A program made the translations under genes and the position numbers. Positions 1 through 8,383 of a stretch of 64,000 nt of DNA are shown one piece after another. Under the pieces are notes generated by a model that did not search any database, was not told where the DNA came from, and saw only the letters and a program-made list of their open reading frames with translations. Origin of the DNA: Candidatus Rokuibacteriota bacterium. Lineage in GTDB: Bacteria > Methylomirabilota > Methylomirabilia > Rokubacteriales > CSP1-6. The DNA lies in NCBI GenBank assembly GCA_003220685.1, contig QHTE01000053.1, forward strand, positions 107,257 to 171,256, read 5' to 3'. The number at the start of each line of letters is the position of its first letter. The stretch's first letter is position 1.

Positions 1-122
1 ATCTTGCCGCTCGTATCGACGCTCTTGATCGTGCCCTGGACCTCGCCGGCCCACACGACCGGTGCGAGCATCATGACGACCGCGATCACGGCCAGTACCA
101 GAAGAGCACCCGCCTTCTTCAT
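1..122 (-). CDS. Small secreted protein, N-terminal part (DUF1344-like), cut by window edge
   Basis: The reverse strand reads an ATG at 122 followed by a classic signal peptide (MKKAGALLVLAVIAVV, then a hydrophobic stretch ending near VWAGE). The mature start is GEVQGTIKSVDTSGK. A GAGGAGG ribosome site lies about 9 bases upstream. The 'G-x-I-K-S-V-D' strand resembles DUF1344-type small periplasmic proteins, but only 40 codons are visible, so the family call is tentative. The start and export signal are convincing. It is divergent from the protease gene at 325. Confidence 0.6.
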   Translation of the reverse strand, partial: MKKAGALLVLAVIAVVMMLAPVVWAGEVQGTIKSVDTSGK

Positions 123-324
123 CGGCCTGCCTCCTCGGGAGTGGGTAATTTCTACGCGGGGGCCGGCGCGGCGACACGCCGCGCGGCGTACCCGACCGCT
201 CGAGAGAGCAATGGCCATGCCCGCAAATCGCAATAAAGGTGTAGACGCCCAAGTCGTGGCAAGCGTTAACATGGACCTCGGTGCATCTCCAACATTCCGC
301 GCTCGCCACCGTCAGCGAGCGAAC

Positions 325-1104
325 ATGCGGGTAACTCTTACATGCCGACGAGCGGCGGCGCTTCTCGCGATCGCGCTCGTGAGCGCGGGTTGCGCGATCA
401 CCAGGCCCGAGCCCACTCGTGAGGACCTGCTCCGGAAGATCTTGCCGTCAGCGGTCCAGATCGTCGTCGAGCAGCGCGAGGGGCGCCGTATCAAGAGCGG
501 ATCGGGCGTGGTGATCGCCTCGCGCCGGACAGCGGACGGCGCGTCGTGCTTCGTCCTCACGACCGGGCACACCTTTTCCGGCCTCGCGGGCAAGACGGAC
601 ATCTTCGCTGTGTTCGATCGCCACGCCGGAGACGGGAGGAAGGCGCGCGCGCTCCTGGTCGCGTCGCGCGACGACAACGTGACCGACCTGGCGCTCCTGC
701 GCGCCGAGGTCGACGGCTGCGCCCCGGCGCGGCCGGCTCCGGCGCCGGCGCTCGGCAAGCCCATCTGGGTCGTCGGCTTTCCGCTCGGGCGCCACATCAT
801 GCTCTCGAGTGGCGTGGTGAGCCAGGTCGCGATCGATGGCCCGAACGATCCGGGGGTCGTGGCCCGCCTCATCGTCGATGCGCCCGTGAACTACGGCGTG
901 AGCGGCGCCGGGGTCTTCGACGTGCGCACCGGCGGGCTCATCGGCGTGGTCGAGGGCTTCAGCACCGCGCGCGTGATGGGCCAGGGCCTCACGCCGCCGT
1001 GGTACATCGACGTGCCGGTCCCCGGCCAGACGCTCGTGACGCCGCTGACCGATATCCGGAGATTTCTCGGCGAGGTCGAGCAGGGCGGTCTGCTGCCGCC
1101 CTGA
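325..1104 (+). CDS. Trypsin-like serine protease lipoprotein
   Basis: A 259-residue protein. The chosen ATG gives a short basic start, a hydrophobic segment and a lipobox-like 'LVSAGC', so it is probably a lipoprotein acting in the periplasm. The body is a chymotrypsin-fold (S1C/HtrA-like) domain. The catalytic triad is visible: His in 'LTTGHTF', Asp in 'NVTDLALL' and Ser in 'YGVSGAGVFD'. No PDZ domain follows, so it is a minimal protease domain rather than a full DegP. The frame is open upstream to the window edge, but only this start gives a sensible export signal. Natural substrates cannot be told from sequence. Confidence 0.82.
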   Translation: MRVTLTCRRAAALLAIALVSAGCAITRPEPTREDLLRKILPSAVQIVVEQREGRRIKSGSGVVIASRRTADGASCFVLTTGHTFSGLAGKTDIFAVFDRHAGDGRKARALLVASRDDNVTDLALLRAEVDGCAPARPAPAPALGKPIWVVGFPLGRHIMLSSGVVSQVAIDGPNDPGVVARLIVDAPVNYGVSGAGVFDVRTGGLIGVVEGFSTARVMGQGLTPPWYIDVPVPGQTLVTPLTDIRRFLGEVEQGGLLPP

Positions 1105-1216
1105 GCGAGCGGCCGGCGACTATGAATCATTGTCCTGGCTTTTCCGCGACCCCTGGCGTAACCTGCCTGGACAGGCACAGGGACGGGGCTCGAACCACCT
1201 CCACAGGAGAGACAGC

Positions 1217-1642
1217 ATGCCGAAGATCAAGCACATCGCCCTCTCGACCCAGGACGTGGACAAGACCGCGAAGTTCTACATCGACGTGTTCGGCATGAAG
1301 GAGATCGCCAAGATCGATAGCCCGGGCGCCCGCGGCTACTACCTCAGCGACGGCGACCTCAACCTGGCGATCCTGAACTTCAAGAACGACGCGGTCGCCG
1401 GCGTCGAGCGCGGCGCGGGCTGGAGCGGCATCCATCACATCGGCTTCCAGGTCGAGAGCCTGGAGGCGATCACCGAGAGGCTGAAGAACGCGGGGTCCGA
1501 GCCGCGCGACGACATCAACAAGGCTCTCGGCGTGGGCCAGCATGGTCACCGCTACGGCAACGTCGAGGTGAAGTACACCGGGCCCGACGGCGTGACTGTC
1601 GACGTCTCCGAGACCGGCTGGGTCGGCACCTCGGGGCTATAA
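1217..1642 (+). CDS. VOC/glyoxalase-family protein (methylmalonyl-CoA epimerase-like)
   Basis: A 141-residue single vicinal-oxygen-chelate domain. It opens with 'IKHIALSTQDVDKTAKFYIDVFGM', typical of glyoxalase/bleomycin-resistance folds. A metal-ligand-type His lies in 'GIHHIGFQVE' and a Glu in the 'NVEVKYTGPDG' strand. 'CACAGGAGAG' precedes the ATG. The family binds a divalent metal and acts on small oxygenated substrates; the actual reaction is not deducible. It stands alone and ends in a strong intrinsic terminator. Confidence 0.85.
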   Translation: MPKIKHIALSTQDVDKTAKFYIDVFGMKEIAKIDSPGARGYYLSDGDLNLAILNFKNDAVAGVERGAGWSGIHHIGFQVESLEAITERLKNAGSEPRDDINKALGVGQHGHRYGNVEVKYTGPDGVTVDVSETGWVGTSGL

Positions 1643-1668
1643 CCCGGAACGCCCGGTCCCGCATCCGA

Positions 1669-1701
1669 ACGGGGGAGCGACCGTCGCTCCCCCGTTTTTT
1701 T
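1669..1701 (+). terminator. Intrinsic terminator after the VOC gene
   Basis: A perfect 12-bp stem (ACGGGGGAGCGA / TCGCTCCCCCGT) closes on a 3-base loop CCG and is followed directly by a run of seven T. It lies 27 bases after the VOC stop codon and ahead of the next gene, a textbook rho-independent terminator on the plus strand. Confidence 0.93.
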
Positions 1702-1738
1702 GTCCGGCCGACCCCGCTCGATTCCACTATAGAGTATT

Positions 1739-2398
1739 ATGTTCGCTATGGCGGATCCGCGCGACGGGGCGAAGCCGAGGCTCTCCTCCGGGCTCGACAT
1801 GGTCGGGCTCGGGGCGCGCCTGCGCCTCGAGCGTCTCCGCCGCCGGCTCTCGCTCCACGACCTCGAGACGCGCACCGGCGTGAGCCGCAGCATGCTCTCG
1901 GAAGTCGAGCGGGGGAGCAAGGTGCCCACCGTCCTCGTGCTCGATCGGATCGCGACCGGCCTCGACACCAGCATCGCCAGGCTGCTCGGCGACGAGCGCG
2001 CCGCGCGCGTGGTCGTGATCCGCCGCGGCGAGCACGACACGGCGCACGACCCGTCGGGCTGGGAGCGGCGGATCCTCTCGCCGGTCCTGCCGGGTGTGGA
2101 GTTCGAGCTGATGCGGACGACCATCCCGGGCGGCGTGGACGCCGGCGAGTTCGCCCCACACGCCCCGGGCTCGCGCGAGTACCTGGCGATGGAGCGCGGC
2201 ACCTTGCGGCTCACGCTCGACGGTGTCGAGCACGTGCTGCGCGTCGGCGACAGCATCTATTACGCCGGCGACTGCCGCCACGGGTTCGCCAACGCGGGAC
2301 AAGAGCCGTGCGTGTACTACCTGGCCATGGAGCTCGGCCGCCATCGCGCCGCCGGACGACCGCGCCGCCGTCATCCGGGCGGCAGGAGACGCAGATGA
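1739..2398 (+). CDS. XRE-family regulator with C-terminal cupin domain
   Basis: A 219-residue protein. Residues about 22-80 form an XRE helix-turn-helix ('LGARLRLERLRRRLSLHDLE', then 'TGVSRSMLSEVERG'). Residues about 120-200 form a small-ligand cupin domain ('FELMRTTIPGG', 'REYLAMERGTL', 'VGDSIYYAGDCRHGFAN'). This architecture is common in regulators of amine and amino-acid metabolism. Its stop overlaps the start of the downstream decarboxylase (ATGA), so the two are translationally coupled and it probably regulates that gene. The start is uncertain: ATG at 1739 or at 1748, neither with a clear ribosome site. Confidence 0.85.
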   Translation: MFAMADPRDGAKPRLSSGLDMVGLGARLRLERLRRRLSLHDLETRTGVSRSMLSEVERGSKVPTVLVLDRIATGLDTSIARLLGDERAARVVVIRRGEHDTAHDPSGWERRILSPVLPGVEFELMRTTIPGGVDAGEFAPHAPGSREYLAMERGTLRLTLDGVEHVLRVGDSIYYAGDCRHGFANAGQEPCVYYLAMELGRHRAAGRPRRRHPGGRRRR

Positions 2399-3876
2399 CC
2401 GGACGTCCCGACAAGAGCGCGCCGCCCGCTCTCGACCCCGAGCACTTCCGCCGGCTCGCGCACGAGGCCGTCGATCTCGTGGCCGACTATCTCGCCGGCA
2501 TCGACGCGGCGCCCGTCTTCCAGCCGATGAGTCCCGCCGAGCGCGCCGCCTTGATGCAGGAGCCCCTCGGCTCCGCCGGCGTCGCGCCAGAGGCCGTGCT
2601 CGAGCGATTCCGGTCCGCCGTCCTGCCCCACGCGATGGGTAACGGCCATCCCCGGTTCTTCGGCTGGGTGAACTCGCCACCGGCCCCCATCGGCGTCGTC
2701 GCCGATTTTCTCGCGGCCGCGCTGAACCCGAGCTGCGCGGGCGGAGACCATGCCGCGATCTATGTCGAGCGCGCCGCCGTGCGCTGGCTGATGGAGCTAA
2801 TCGGGTTTCCCACCGAGGGCAGCATGGGGTTGCTGGTGAGCGGCGCCTCGGCCGCGACCCTGATCGCGCTCGCGGCCGCCCGCCACCGGGCCGCGCTCCA
2901 GGATGGCTGGAACGTGCGGGCCGAGGGGCTTCAGCACGCGCGCCCGGCGCTTCGGATCTACGTGTCCCCCGACGGCCACAGCTGCATCCAGAAGGCCGCG
3001 GAGGTCCTGGGCCTCGGCGTCCAGGCGATCCACCGGATCGCCGCCGACGAGCGCCACCGGATGGACGTCGGCTCACTGCGCGCCGCCGTCGCCGCCGACC
3101 GCGCTGCCGGCAAGCGCCCATTCTGCGTCGCGGCCAGCGCCGGCACGGTCGGCACCGGCGCGATCGACCCGCTCGACGGACTCGCCGATGTGTGCTCCGC
3201 CGAGCGCTTGTGGCTCCACGTCGACGGCGCGTACGGCGCGGTCGGCGCCGCGCTCCCGTCGCAGCGCGCGCGCTACGCCGGTCTGGCGCGGGCGGACTCC
3301 GTCGCCCTCGATCCTCACAAGTGGCTCTCGGTCCCCGTCGAGTGCGGGGCCGTCCTCGTCCGGGACGGGCGGCTCTTGCGCGAGGCGTTCAGCCTCGTGC
3401 CCGACTATCTCCGCACCGAGGCCGACCGCGGCTTCGGGGGCCTGCCGTGGTACTCGGAATACGGCATCCAGCAGACCCGGGGCTTTCGCGCCCTCAAGCT
3501 CTGGATGACGCTCCAGCACCTGGGACGCGACGGCGTGCGCGATCTCGTGGCGCGCCACCTGTCGCTCGCTCAGCGTCTGGCCGGGCTCGTCGACGCCGCG
3601 CCCGATCTCGAGCGCCTCGCCGAGGTCGAGCTGTCGATCGTCTGCTTCCGCTACGCGCCGGCGGGCCTCAGGGGAAACGATCGCGCCCTCGACGCGCTCA
3701 ACAAGCGCGTGATGGAGGAGGTGCAGGCCTCGGGCGCCGCGTTCTTGACGCAGACGACGCTCCGCGATCGCTTCGCGCTGCGCGCCTGCGTCCTGCACTA
3801 CGCGACGACGGAGTCGGACCTCGCCGCGCTCGTGGACGCCGTGCGCGAGACCGGCGCTCGGCTCGCCGCAGGCTGA
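2395..3876 (+). CDS. PLP-dependent decarboxylase (aromatic-L-amino-acid decarboxylase family)
   Basis: A 493-residue group II PLP decarboxylase. The PLP-binding lysine is in 'DSVALDPHKWLSVP', the cofactor Asp region in 'LWLHVDGAYGA', and the substrate-side segment in 'MGNGHPRFFGWVNSP'. Length and layout match aromatic-L-amino-acid/tyrosine decarboxylases, which release CO2 from an amino acid to give an amine. The start was chosen because it overlaps the regulator stop and follows 'GGCAGGAGAC'. Substrate specificity cannot be assigned. Confidence 0.88.
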   Translation: MTGRPDKSAPPALDPEHFRRLAHEAVDLVADYLAGIDAAPVFQPMSPAERAALMQEPLGSAGVAPEAVLERFRSAVLPHAMGNGHPRFFGWVNSPPAPIGVVADFLAAALNPSCAGGDHAAIYVERAAVRWLMELIGFPTEGSMGLLVSGASAATLIALAAARHRAALQDGWNVRAEGLQHARPALRIYVSPDGHSCIQKAAEVLGLGVQAIHRIAADERHRMDVGSLRAAVAADRAAGKRPFCVAASAGTVGTGAIDPLDGLADVCSAERLWLHVDGAYGAVGAALPSQRARYAGLARADSVALDPHKWLSVPVECGAVLVRDGRLLREAFSLVPDYLRTEADRGFGGLPWYSEYGIQQTRGFRALKLWMTLQHLGRDGVRDLVARHLSLAQRLAGLVDAAPDLERLAEVELSIVCFRYAPAGLRGNDRALDALNKRVMEEVQASGAAFLTQTTLRDRFALRACVLHYATTESDLAALVDAVRETGARLAAG

Positions 3877-4003
3877 TCCCGCAAATCCCCGACGCCGACC
3901 GGCACGCGGCGTCAGCTCGTACCGCGCATGGCACGGCCCCTGCGCATCTGCATTAGAGCGCGTCGCCCTGCAGTCCGGCGGCGGCGCGCAGGGGAGGAGC
4001 GCG

Positions 4004-4180
4004 ATGAAGCGACGAGTGATTCACTCGCGGCTCGGCGTGTGGCCCGCAGCCTTCGCGATGGGCTGGCTCGCGGTCGGCCCGATCGCCGAGGCGGCCACGG
4101 CGCGAGTCGATCTGAAAGGCGCGAGCGGCGTGAAGGTTTTCTCTACGCCTCCGTCGGGAGAATCCCGCGTGGACGTCGCG
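4004..4180 (+). pseudogene. Signal-peptide-bearing ORF, probably a gene fragment
   Basis: After 'GGGGAGGAGCGCG' an ATG opens a clear Sec signal peptide (MKRRVIHSRLGVWPAAFAMG, then hydrophobic to 'AEAATARVDL'). About 55 codons later the frame runs into the reverse-strand P-loop gene and becomes its antisense, staying open by chance to 4579. I read it as the 5' remnant of an exported-protein gene whose body is gone. A short real peptide cannot be excluded. Confidence 0.3.
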
Positions 4181-5023
4181 CTATGTCTCCCACCAGCGGG
4201 CGATCTCGCCGTCCAGCACGCGTGGATCCGGATACCGGCGCTCGACCTCCCAGATGAACCGCTCGGCCACCGTCTCCGTCGGCACCAGCTCGCGCGGCGT
4301 GACGGCGAAGTCGTAGACCGAGAGTCGCTCGGTCGGCAGGATCACGTCGAGAGCCACGACCTCGGTGTGGCGGTGACGAAGCACCCTCCGATAGACGCCC
4401 GCGTAGACGGCCGGATCGTATGGCGCGGCCCCGCCGGCGTTGCCGCGGGCGACCGCCGCGAGGCCCTGCCAGAGATCGCGCAGCACGTGGGGCGGCGCGT
4501 CCTCGCGCTCGCGCGGGTGCAGGGGAGTGCGGGCGCGGCGCTCGCGCTGAGCCTCGAGGAAGCGACGGACCTCGCCTGACGGCACGGCGATCGCGAACCG
4601 GCACGACGCCGCCGTCAGCATGGCCTCGGCCCGGTCGTCGATCCGGCGCGCGAGCTCGACGAATCGATTGCCGACGAAGGGCACCTCACCGACCAGGAGG
4701 TGCTCGGGGTCGTGGTATCGCGCGTTCCAGTCGACCAGCGCGTCGCGAACCCACAATCCGGCCGCGCGCCGGATGACTGCATGCGTCACCCCGTCGGCCA
4801 GCGGATATCGGCGGCCCGCCGGGCTCGCCTCGAATACCGGCCGCGCGACGTCCCACTGGAGGAGATGGATCCGGCGTCCGGCGCCGCCCGCCACGTGCAC
4901 GAGCTGGTGAACGAGCAGGCTCTTGCCCGTGCCGGGAAGCCCGGCGACGAAGACCAGCCGCCGCTCGGCGAGAAGCCCAGTCCTCGCGCATCCGCGACCG
5001 CTCAGCCGCCGTAGCCCAGCCAC
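4181..5023 (-). CDS. P-loop ATP/GTP-binding protein of unknown role
   Basis: About 280 residues from a GTG start at 5023, which is internal to the overlapping small TctA-like ORF. A Walker A motif 'GLPGTGKS' lies at about residue 30, directly after a hydrophobic strand 'RLVFVA'. A later acidic strand 'HLLVGEVPFVGN' could supply the Walker B role. Such proteins phosphorylate or sense small molecules, but I do not recognise the subfamily. The frame is open to 5149, but the extra N-terminal residues are Arg-rich antisense-like sequence. Confidence 0.6.
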   Translation of the reverse strand: MAGLRRLSGRGCARTGLLAERRLVFVAGLPGTGKSLLVHQLVHVAGGAGRRIHLLQWDVARPVFEASPAGRRYPLADGVTHAVIRRAAGLWVRDALVDWNARYHDPEHLLVGEVPFVGNRFVELARRIDDRAEAMLTAASCRFAIAVPSGEVRRFLEAQRERRARTPLHPREREDAPPHVLRDLWQGLAAVARGNAGGAAPYDPAVYAGVYRRVLRHRHTEVVALDVILPTERLSVYDFAVTPRELVPTETVAERFIWEVERRYPDPRVLDGEIARWWET

Positions 5024-5130
5024 GCGAACAGCTGGACGAAGCCGAGCGCCATGCCGAGCAGCATCAGAGCGAACGTCGGCCAGGCGAAGACCTGCACGAG
5101 CCCCGTGACGCTGGCGTGGAGAAAGTCCAC
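5002..5130 (-). pseudogene. TctA-like N-terminal fragment (42 codons)
   Basis: The reverse strand reads from a GTG at 5130: a short amphipathic start (MDFLHASVTGLVQVF), a membrane segment 'WPTFALMLLGMALGF', then a stop. This resembles the first helix of tripartite tricarboxylate transporter membrane subunits (TctA), which normally run to about 500 residues and continue into a 'GxLPG' loop. Here the frame ends before that loop. It overlaps the start of the P-loop gene by 22 bases. It may be a remnant whose translation now feeds the P-loop gene, or an unrelated small membrane peptide. Confidence 0.4.
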
Positions 5131-5157
5131 TGGGCGGCGATGCTATCACGCGAGCAC

Positions 5158-5186
5158 TTGACAGGCGCGCCGGCGCCGGTTACATA
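5158..5186 (+). promoter_or_regulatory. Sigma-70-like promoter of the TetR operon
   Basis: TTGACA (5158-5163), a 17-base spacer and TACATA (5181-5186). The -35 is perfect and the -10 weak (3 of 6). Transcription would start near 5193, just upstream of the TetR start codon. The -10 overlaps the palindromic operator at 5185-5200. Confidence 0.6.
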
Positions 5187-5200
5187 ACGAACGTCCGTTA
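5185..5200. promoter_or_regulatory. Putative TetR operator
   Basis: TAACGAACGTCCGTTA is a 16-base near-perfect palindrome (TAACG-n-ACGT-n-CGTTA) seven bases upstream of the TetR start codon and overlapping the promoter -10. TetR-family repressors that autoregulate usually bind such sites. The site fits autorepression of the operon at 5207-7305. Confidence 0.65.
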
Positions 5201-5206
5201 GGTACC

Positions 5207-5803
5207 ATGGCCGCCACGATCGTCGCCACGCACGAGCGCGCCACGGCCGCCGAGCGCATCCTGCGCGCGGCGGGTGTCCTCTTCCGCGAGCGCGGCTACC
5301 ACGGCAGCTCGATGCGCACCCTGGCTCGCGCGCTCCGGATGGAGGCGGCGAGCCTCTACTATCACTTCCGGTCCAAGCAGGAGATCCTCTTCGCGATCCT
5401 CGACCGCACGCTCGACGACCTCCTGGCCGGCGTGGGGCGCGCCGTCGCGTCGGCCGACGGCCCCGAGGCGCGCCTGCGCGCGGCCGTACGCTTCCACGTG
5501 CTCTTCCACACCGACAGCCAGCACGAGGCGTTCCTGAGCCATAGCGAGCTGCGCTCGCTGACGCAGGCCAACCTCCGCCTTGTCCTGACCCGGCGCGACG
5601 AGTACGAGCGCGTGTTCCGCGGCCTCCTCGCGTCCGGCGTCCGCGCCGGGGTCTTCCAGGTGGCGGACGTGCGGCTGACGGCGATGGCCGTCCTCACGAT
5701 GTGCACCGGCGTGGCGACGTGGTTCGCCGAGGGCGGCCGTCTGTCGCCCGAGGCGATCGCGGACCGCTACGTCGAGATGATCATGAAGAGCGTCAAACGG
5801 TGA
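5207..5803 (+). CDS. TetR/AcrR-family transcriptional regulator
   Basis: A 198-residue TetR protein. The helix-turn-helix is at residues about 12-60: 'AAERILRAAGVLFRERGYHG', then 'SMRTLARALRMEAASLYYHF' and 'SKQEILFAI'. The C-terminal ligand domain is helical and diverse. It precedes the diiron protein and aldolase genes by 13 and 770 bases on the same strand and has a palindromic site in its own promoter, so it probably represses the operon and responds to an acyl or aromatic metabolite. The ligand is a guess. Confidence 0.9.
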   Translation: MAATIVATHERATAAERILRAAGVLFRERGYHGSSMRTLARALRMEAASLYYHFRSKQEILFAILDRTLDDLLAGVGRAVASADGPEARLRAAVRFHVLFHTDSQHEAFLSHSELRSLTQANLRLVLTRRDEYERVFRGLLASGVRAGVFQVADVRLTAMAVLTMCTGVATWFAEGGRLSPEAIADRYVEMIMKSVKR

Positions 5804-5816
5804 ACGAGGGACCGCC

Positions 5817-6545
5817 ATGATCGACGACAGGCCGTTCAGCGACAAGGTCGAGGCGCACGAGGCTCCCAAGATGCCGGCGGAGTATCAATCGCTCCTCAAG
5901 CGGGTGCTGCGCATCCAGGCCGACTGCGAGATCGGAGGACCACACCTCTACGTCGGCGAGTGGCTCCTGGCGGCGCCGTCGGCGGACGACCAGTGGATGC
6001 TGGCCAAGGTCGCCGGCGAGGAGATCGACCACTTCCGCAAGATCAACCGGCTCCTCAACGAGCTCGGCGACGACGCCTCCGAGCTGATGTACGTGGAGAA
6101 GTCCCGGCGCGACCTCGAGGCGTTCCGACAGGCGATGCCCACGTGGGCGGACGTCGCCGCGTTCGGGTTCCTCATCGATCGCGTCGGACAGTATCAGCTC
6201 GAGGAATTCGTCGGCTGCTCCTACCTGCCCCTGGACCGCGCGCTGCCGAAGATCCTCTCGGAGGAAAAGACGCACGTGGGCTACGGCCACGTGAAGCTCC
6301 GCGACATGGTGCGCACCGAGGAGGGCCGCGCCGCTGCCCAGGCCGCGATCGACCGCTGGTACCCGCGCGGCCTCGACATGTTCGGACGCTCGAACTCGCG
6401 GCGCGCGGCGCGTTATCGGTACTGGGGGCTCAAGCGCCGCGCGAACGAGACCGCGCGCGCCGAGTACGTGGCCGAGGTGACACCGCTGATCGAAGGGCTC
6501 GGGCTGGCCGTGCCCGACGCCGCGTCCGATCGCCACTTCGTTTGA
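5817..6545 (+). CDS. PaaA/PaaC-like ferritin-fold diiron protein
   Basis: A 242-residue helical protein of the phenylacetate-catabolism (PaaA/PaaC) ferritin-like family. Metal-ligand-type motifs are 'AGEEIDHFRKI' and 'SEEKTHVGYGHVKL' (E..H), spaced as in a four-helix diiron bundle, with 'DCEIGGPHLYV' near the N-terminus. True PaaA needs PaaBCDE partners, which are absent here, so this may be a stand-alone oxygenase or a structural paralogue. The ATG follows GAGGGACCGCC, 13 bases after the TetR gene. Confidence 0.75.
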   Translation: MIDDRPFSDKVEAHEAPKMPAEYQSLLKRVLRIQADCEIGGPHLYVGEWLLAAPSADDQWMLAKVAGEEIDHFRKINRLLNELGDDASELMYVEKSRRDLEAFRQAMPTWADVAAFGFLIDRVGQYQLEEFVGCSYLPLDRALPKILSEEKTHVGYGHVKLRDMVRTEEGRAAAQAAIDRWYPRGLDMFGRSNSRRAARYRYWGLKRRANETARAEYVAEVTPLIEGLGLAVPDAASDRHFV

Positions 6546-6573
6546 GGTACTCTGCGACCGGGGAGGACCAACC

Positions 6574-7305
6574 GTGACAGACCTCGAGCGCGCCGTCCGA
6601 GACGTGGTGATCGCCAACCGAATCCTCGCGAACGAGGGCGTGGTCGACGCGTACGGCCACGTCAGCGTGCGGCACCCGGGCGACCCGACCCGCTTTCTGC
6701 TGTCGCGCTCGCTGGCGCCCGCCCTCGTCGAGCGCGGCGACGTCGTCGAGTTCGACCTCGAGGGCAAGGCGGTCGGCGGCGACGGGCGCCCGCCGTACCT
6801 CGAGCGGTTCATCCACGGCGCGATCTACGAGGCGCGTCCCGAGGTCCAGGCGGTGGTGCACGCCCACGCCGAGGCGGTTCTGCCCTACACGATCTCGACG
6901 ACGCCGCTCCGGCCCGTCGTGCACATGGCGAGCTTCATCGGCGCGCGCATTCCGGTGTGGGACATCCGGGACAGCTTCGGCGACACGAACCTGCTCGTCG
7001 TGAACATGGCACAGGGGCGCGACCTGGCACGCGGGCTCGGCGGCGAGCGCGTCGTCCTGATGCGCGGGCACGGCTTCTCCGCCGCCGGCCGGTCGCTGCC
7101 GGAGGCGATCCGCATCGCGGTCTACCTGCCGCTCAACGCCCGCGTGCTCAGCGAGGCGCTGCGTCTGGGCGAGGTCAAGCCGCTCTCGCGCGGCGAGATC
7201 GAGGCCCACGCCTCGATGCGCCCCGACGAGCCCTCGATGTATCGCGCCTGGGAATACTGGGCGGCGCGCGCGGGCTGCCGCGACCTGCTTACTGGCCGGA
7301 CCTGA
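6574..7305 (+). CDS. Class II aldolase/adducin family protein
   Basis: A 243-residue class II aldolase-type protein starting at a GTG after 'GGGGAGGACC'. The Zn-binding histidines lie in 'AVVHAHAEAVLPY' and in 'MRGHGFSAAGRS'. The N-terminus has 'DAYGHVSVRHPGD'. Family members include L-fuculose-phosphate aldolase and decarboxylases of hydroxylated acids; this long-branch type is common beside aromatic or short-chain acid catabolism genes. It is the last gene of the TetR operon and overlaps the convergent amidohydrolase 3' end by 17 bases. Confidence 0.85.
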   Translation: MTDLERAVRDVVIANRILANEGVVDAYGHVSVRHPGDPTRFLLSRSLAPALVERGDVVEFDLEGKAVGGDGRPPYLERFIHGAIYEARPEVQAVVHAHAEAVLPYTISTTPLRPVVHMASFIGARIPVWDIRDSFGDTNLLVVNMAQGRDLARGLGGERVVLMRGHGFSAAGRSLPEAIRIAVYLPLNARVLSEALRLGEVKPLSRGEIEAHASMRPDEPSMYRAWEYWAARAGCRDLLTGRT

Positions 7306-8347
7306 TCGGCGCGACCGGCCTGAGCTCGTAGAGCCGCCGGGTGTTCTCGTAGAGGATCTTGCGCTTCGACTCGGCGCTCAGGTCCTCGCGGGTCGCCAGC
7401 TCGCGGATGTTGTCGGGGAAGTCGTGGTCCCAGTGGGGCACGTCGCTCGCGTAGAAGATGATGTCGTTGCCGAGCCGCCGGATCACTTCCGGCACCGATT
7501 TCTCGTCGCCTTCGGCCGCGAAGAAGAGCTGGCCGGAGCGCAGGTAGTCGCTGGGCTTTTTGCGGCAGAGCGGCGCCTCGACCTTGCGCTTGGACCATTC
7601 CTCGTCCATGCGGTCCATCCAGAACGGGAGCCAGGAGCAGCCGGCTTCCATGAAGCCGATTCTCAGACTGGGATACTTCTCGGGCACGCCCTCGAAGATC
7701 ATGCCGGTGAGCTGGATCATCTGGGCGACCGGGTGCGACAGGGTGTGCACCTCGACGAACTTGTCGAACCCGTCGGCGCCGAAGAAGTGCGGGCCGCGCA
7801 CGGTCGCGTGGCAGGCGACCATCGAGCCCAGACGCTCGGCCTCGGCGTAGATCGAGTGGAAATCCGGGTGGCCGAGCGGCCGCCGGAGCCCGACCGCAGG
7901 GGCGAAGGCGCCGGACATCCCGAGCTCGGTGACCGCGCGGCGCAGCTCCTTCACGGCCTCGGGCGGGTGCTGGAACGGGAGCAGCGCGACGGCCCGGAGC
8001 CGCGGGCTCACCGTGAGGAATTCCTGATGGACGAAGTCGTTGTACGCGCGGCAGAGCGCGACGGCGAAGTCGGGCTCGCGCACCCACCCGATGGCGAGGC
8101 CGCCGGTCGGGTAGAGGATCGCCGTCTCCATGCCGCCCTTGTCCATGATCGAGAGCCAGCTCTTCGCGTCGTTCACGCTGCCGCCGAGCGTGCCGCCGAG
8201 GGAGCGGTCCCAGCCGTCCTCGGGATAGTAGGAACGACGGCCGGCCCAGGCGCCGCGCTCGCCCGCCTTGCCCTCGAAGTAGGGGCGGAGCTGCTCGGTC
8301 GACTCGGTGATGTGGCCGTCGGCGTCGTTCACGGGGAAATCGACCAT
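7289..8347 (-). CDS. Amidohydrolase family protein (ACMSD-like metal hydrolase)
   Basis: About 352 residues. The ATG at 8347 follows 'GGTGGAGGGAGCG' and gives 'MVDFPVNDADGHITES', with the first metal motif in a D-x-H form (DADGHI). Further motifs are 'ACHATVRGPHFFG' and 'ASDVPHWDHDFPDNI'. These fit amidohydrolase_2 (ACMSD/decarboxylase-like TIM barrels) acting on carboxylic acids. It is divergent from the hydroxyacid dehydrogenase gene, with a palindrome and a promoter between them. Confidence 0.87.
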   Translation of the reverse strand: MVDFPVNDADGHITESTEQLRPYFEGKAGERGAWAGRRSYYPEDGWDRSLGGTLGGSVNDAKSWLSIMDKGGMETAILYPTGGLAIGWVREPDFAVALCRAYNDFVHQEFLTVSPRLRAVALLPFQHPPEAVKELRRAVTELGMSGAFAPAVGLRRPLGHPDFHSIYAEAERLGSMVACHATVRGPHFFGADGFDKFVEVHTLSHPVAQMIQLTGMIFEGVPEKYPSLRIGFMEAGCSWLPFWMDRMDEEWSKRKVEAPLCRKKPSDYLRSGQLFFAAEGDEKSVPEVIRRLGNDIIFYASDVPHWDHDFPDNIRELATREDLSAESKRKILYENTRRLYELRPVAPIRSGQ

Positions 8348-8359
8348 CGCTCCCTCCAC

Positions 8360-8382
8360 CGGTGGACCGTCGCGGTCCACCG
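8360..8382. promoter_or_regulatory. Perfect palindrome in a divergent promoter region (operator candidate)
   Basis: CGGTGGACCG, three bases TCG, then CGGTCCACCG: a perfect 10-bp inverted repeat. It lies 13 bases upstream of the amidohydrolase start (minus strand) and directly before the -35 of the plus-strand operon. The position suits a regulator controlling both directions, but the 5' leader of the amidohydrolase could also fold it as a hairpin. Confidence 0.5.
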
Positions 8383-8383
8383 C

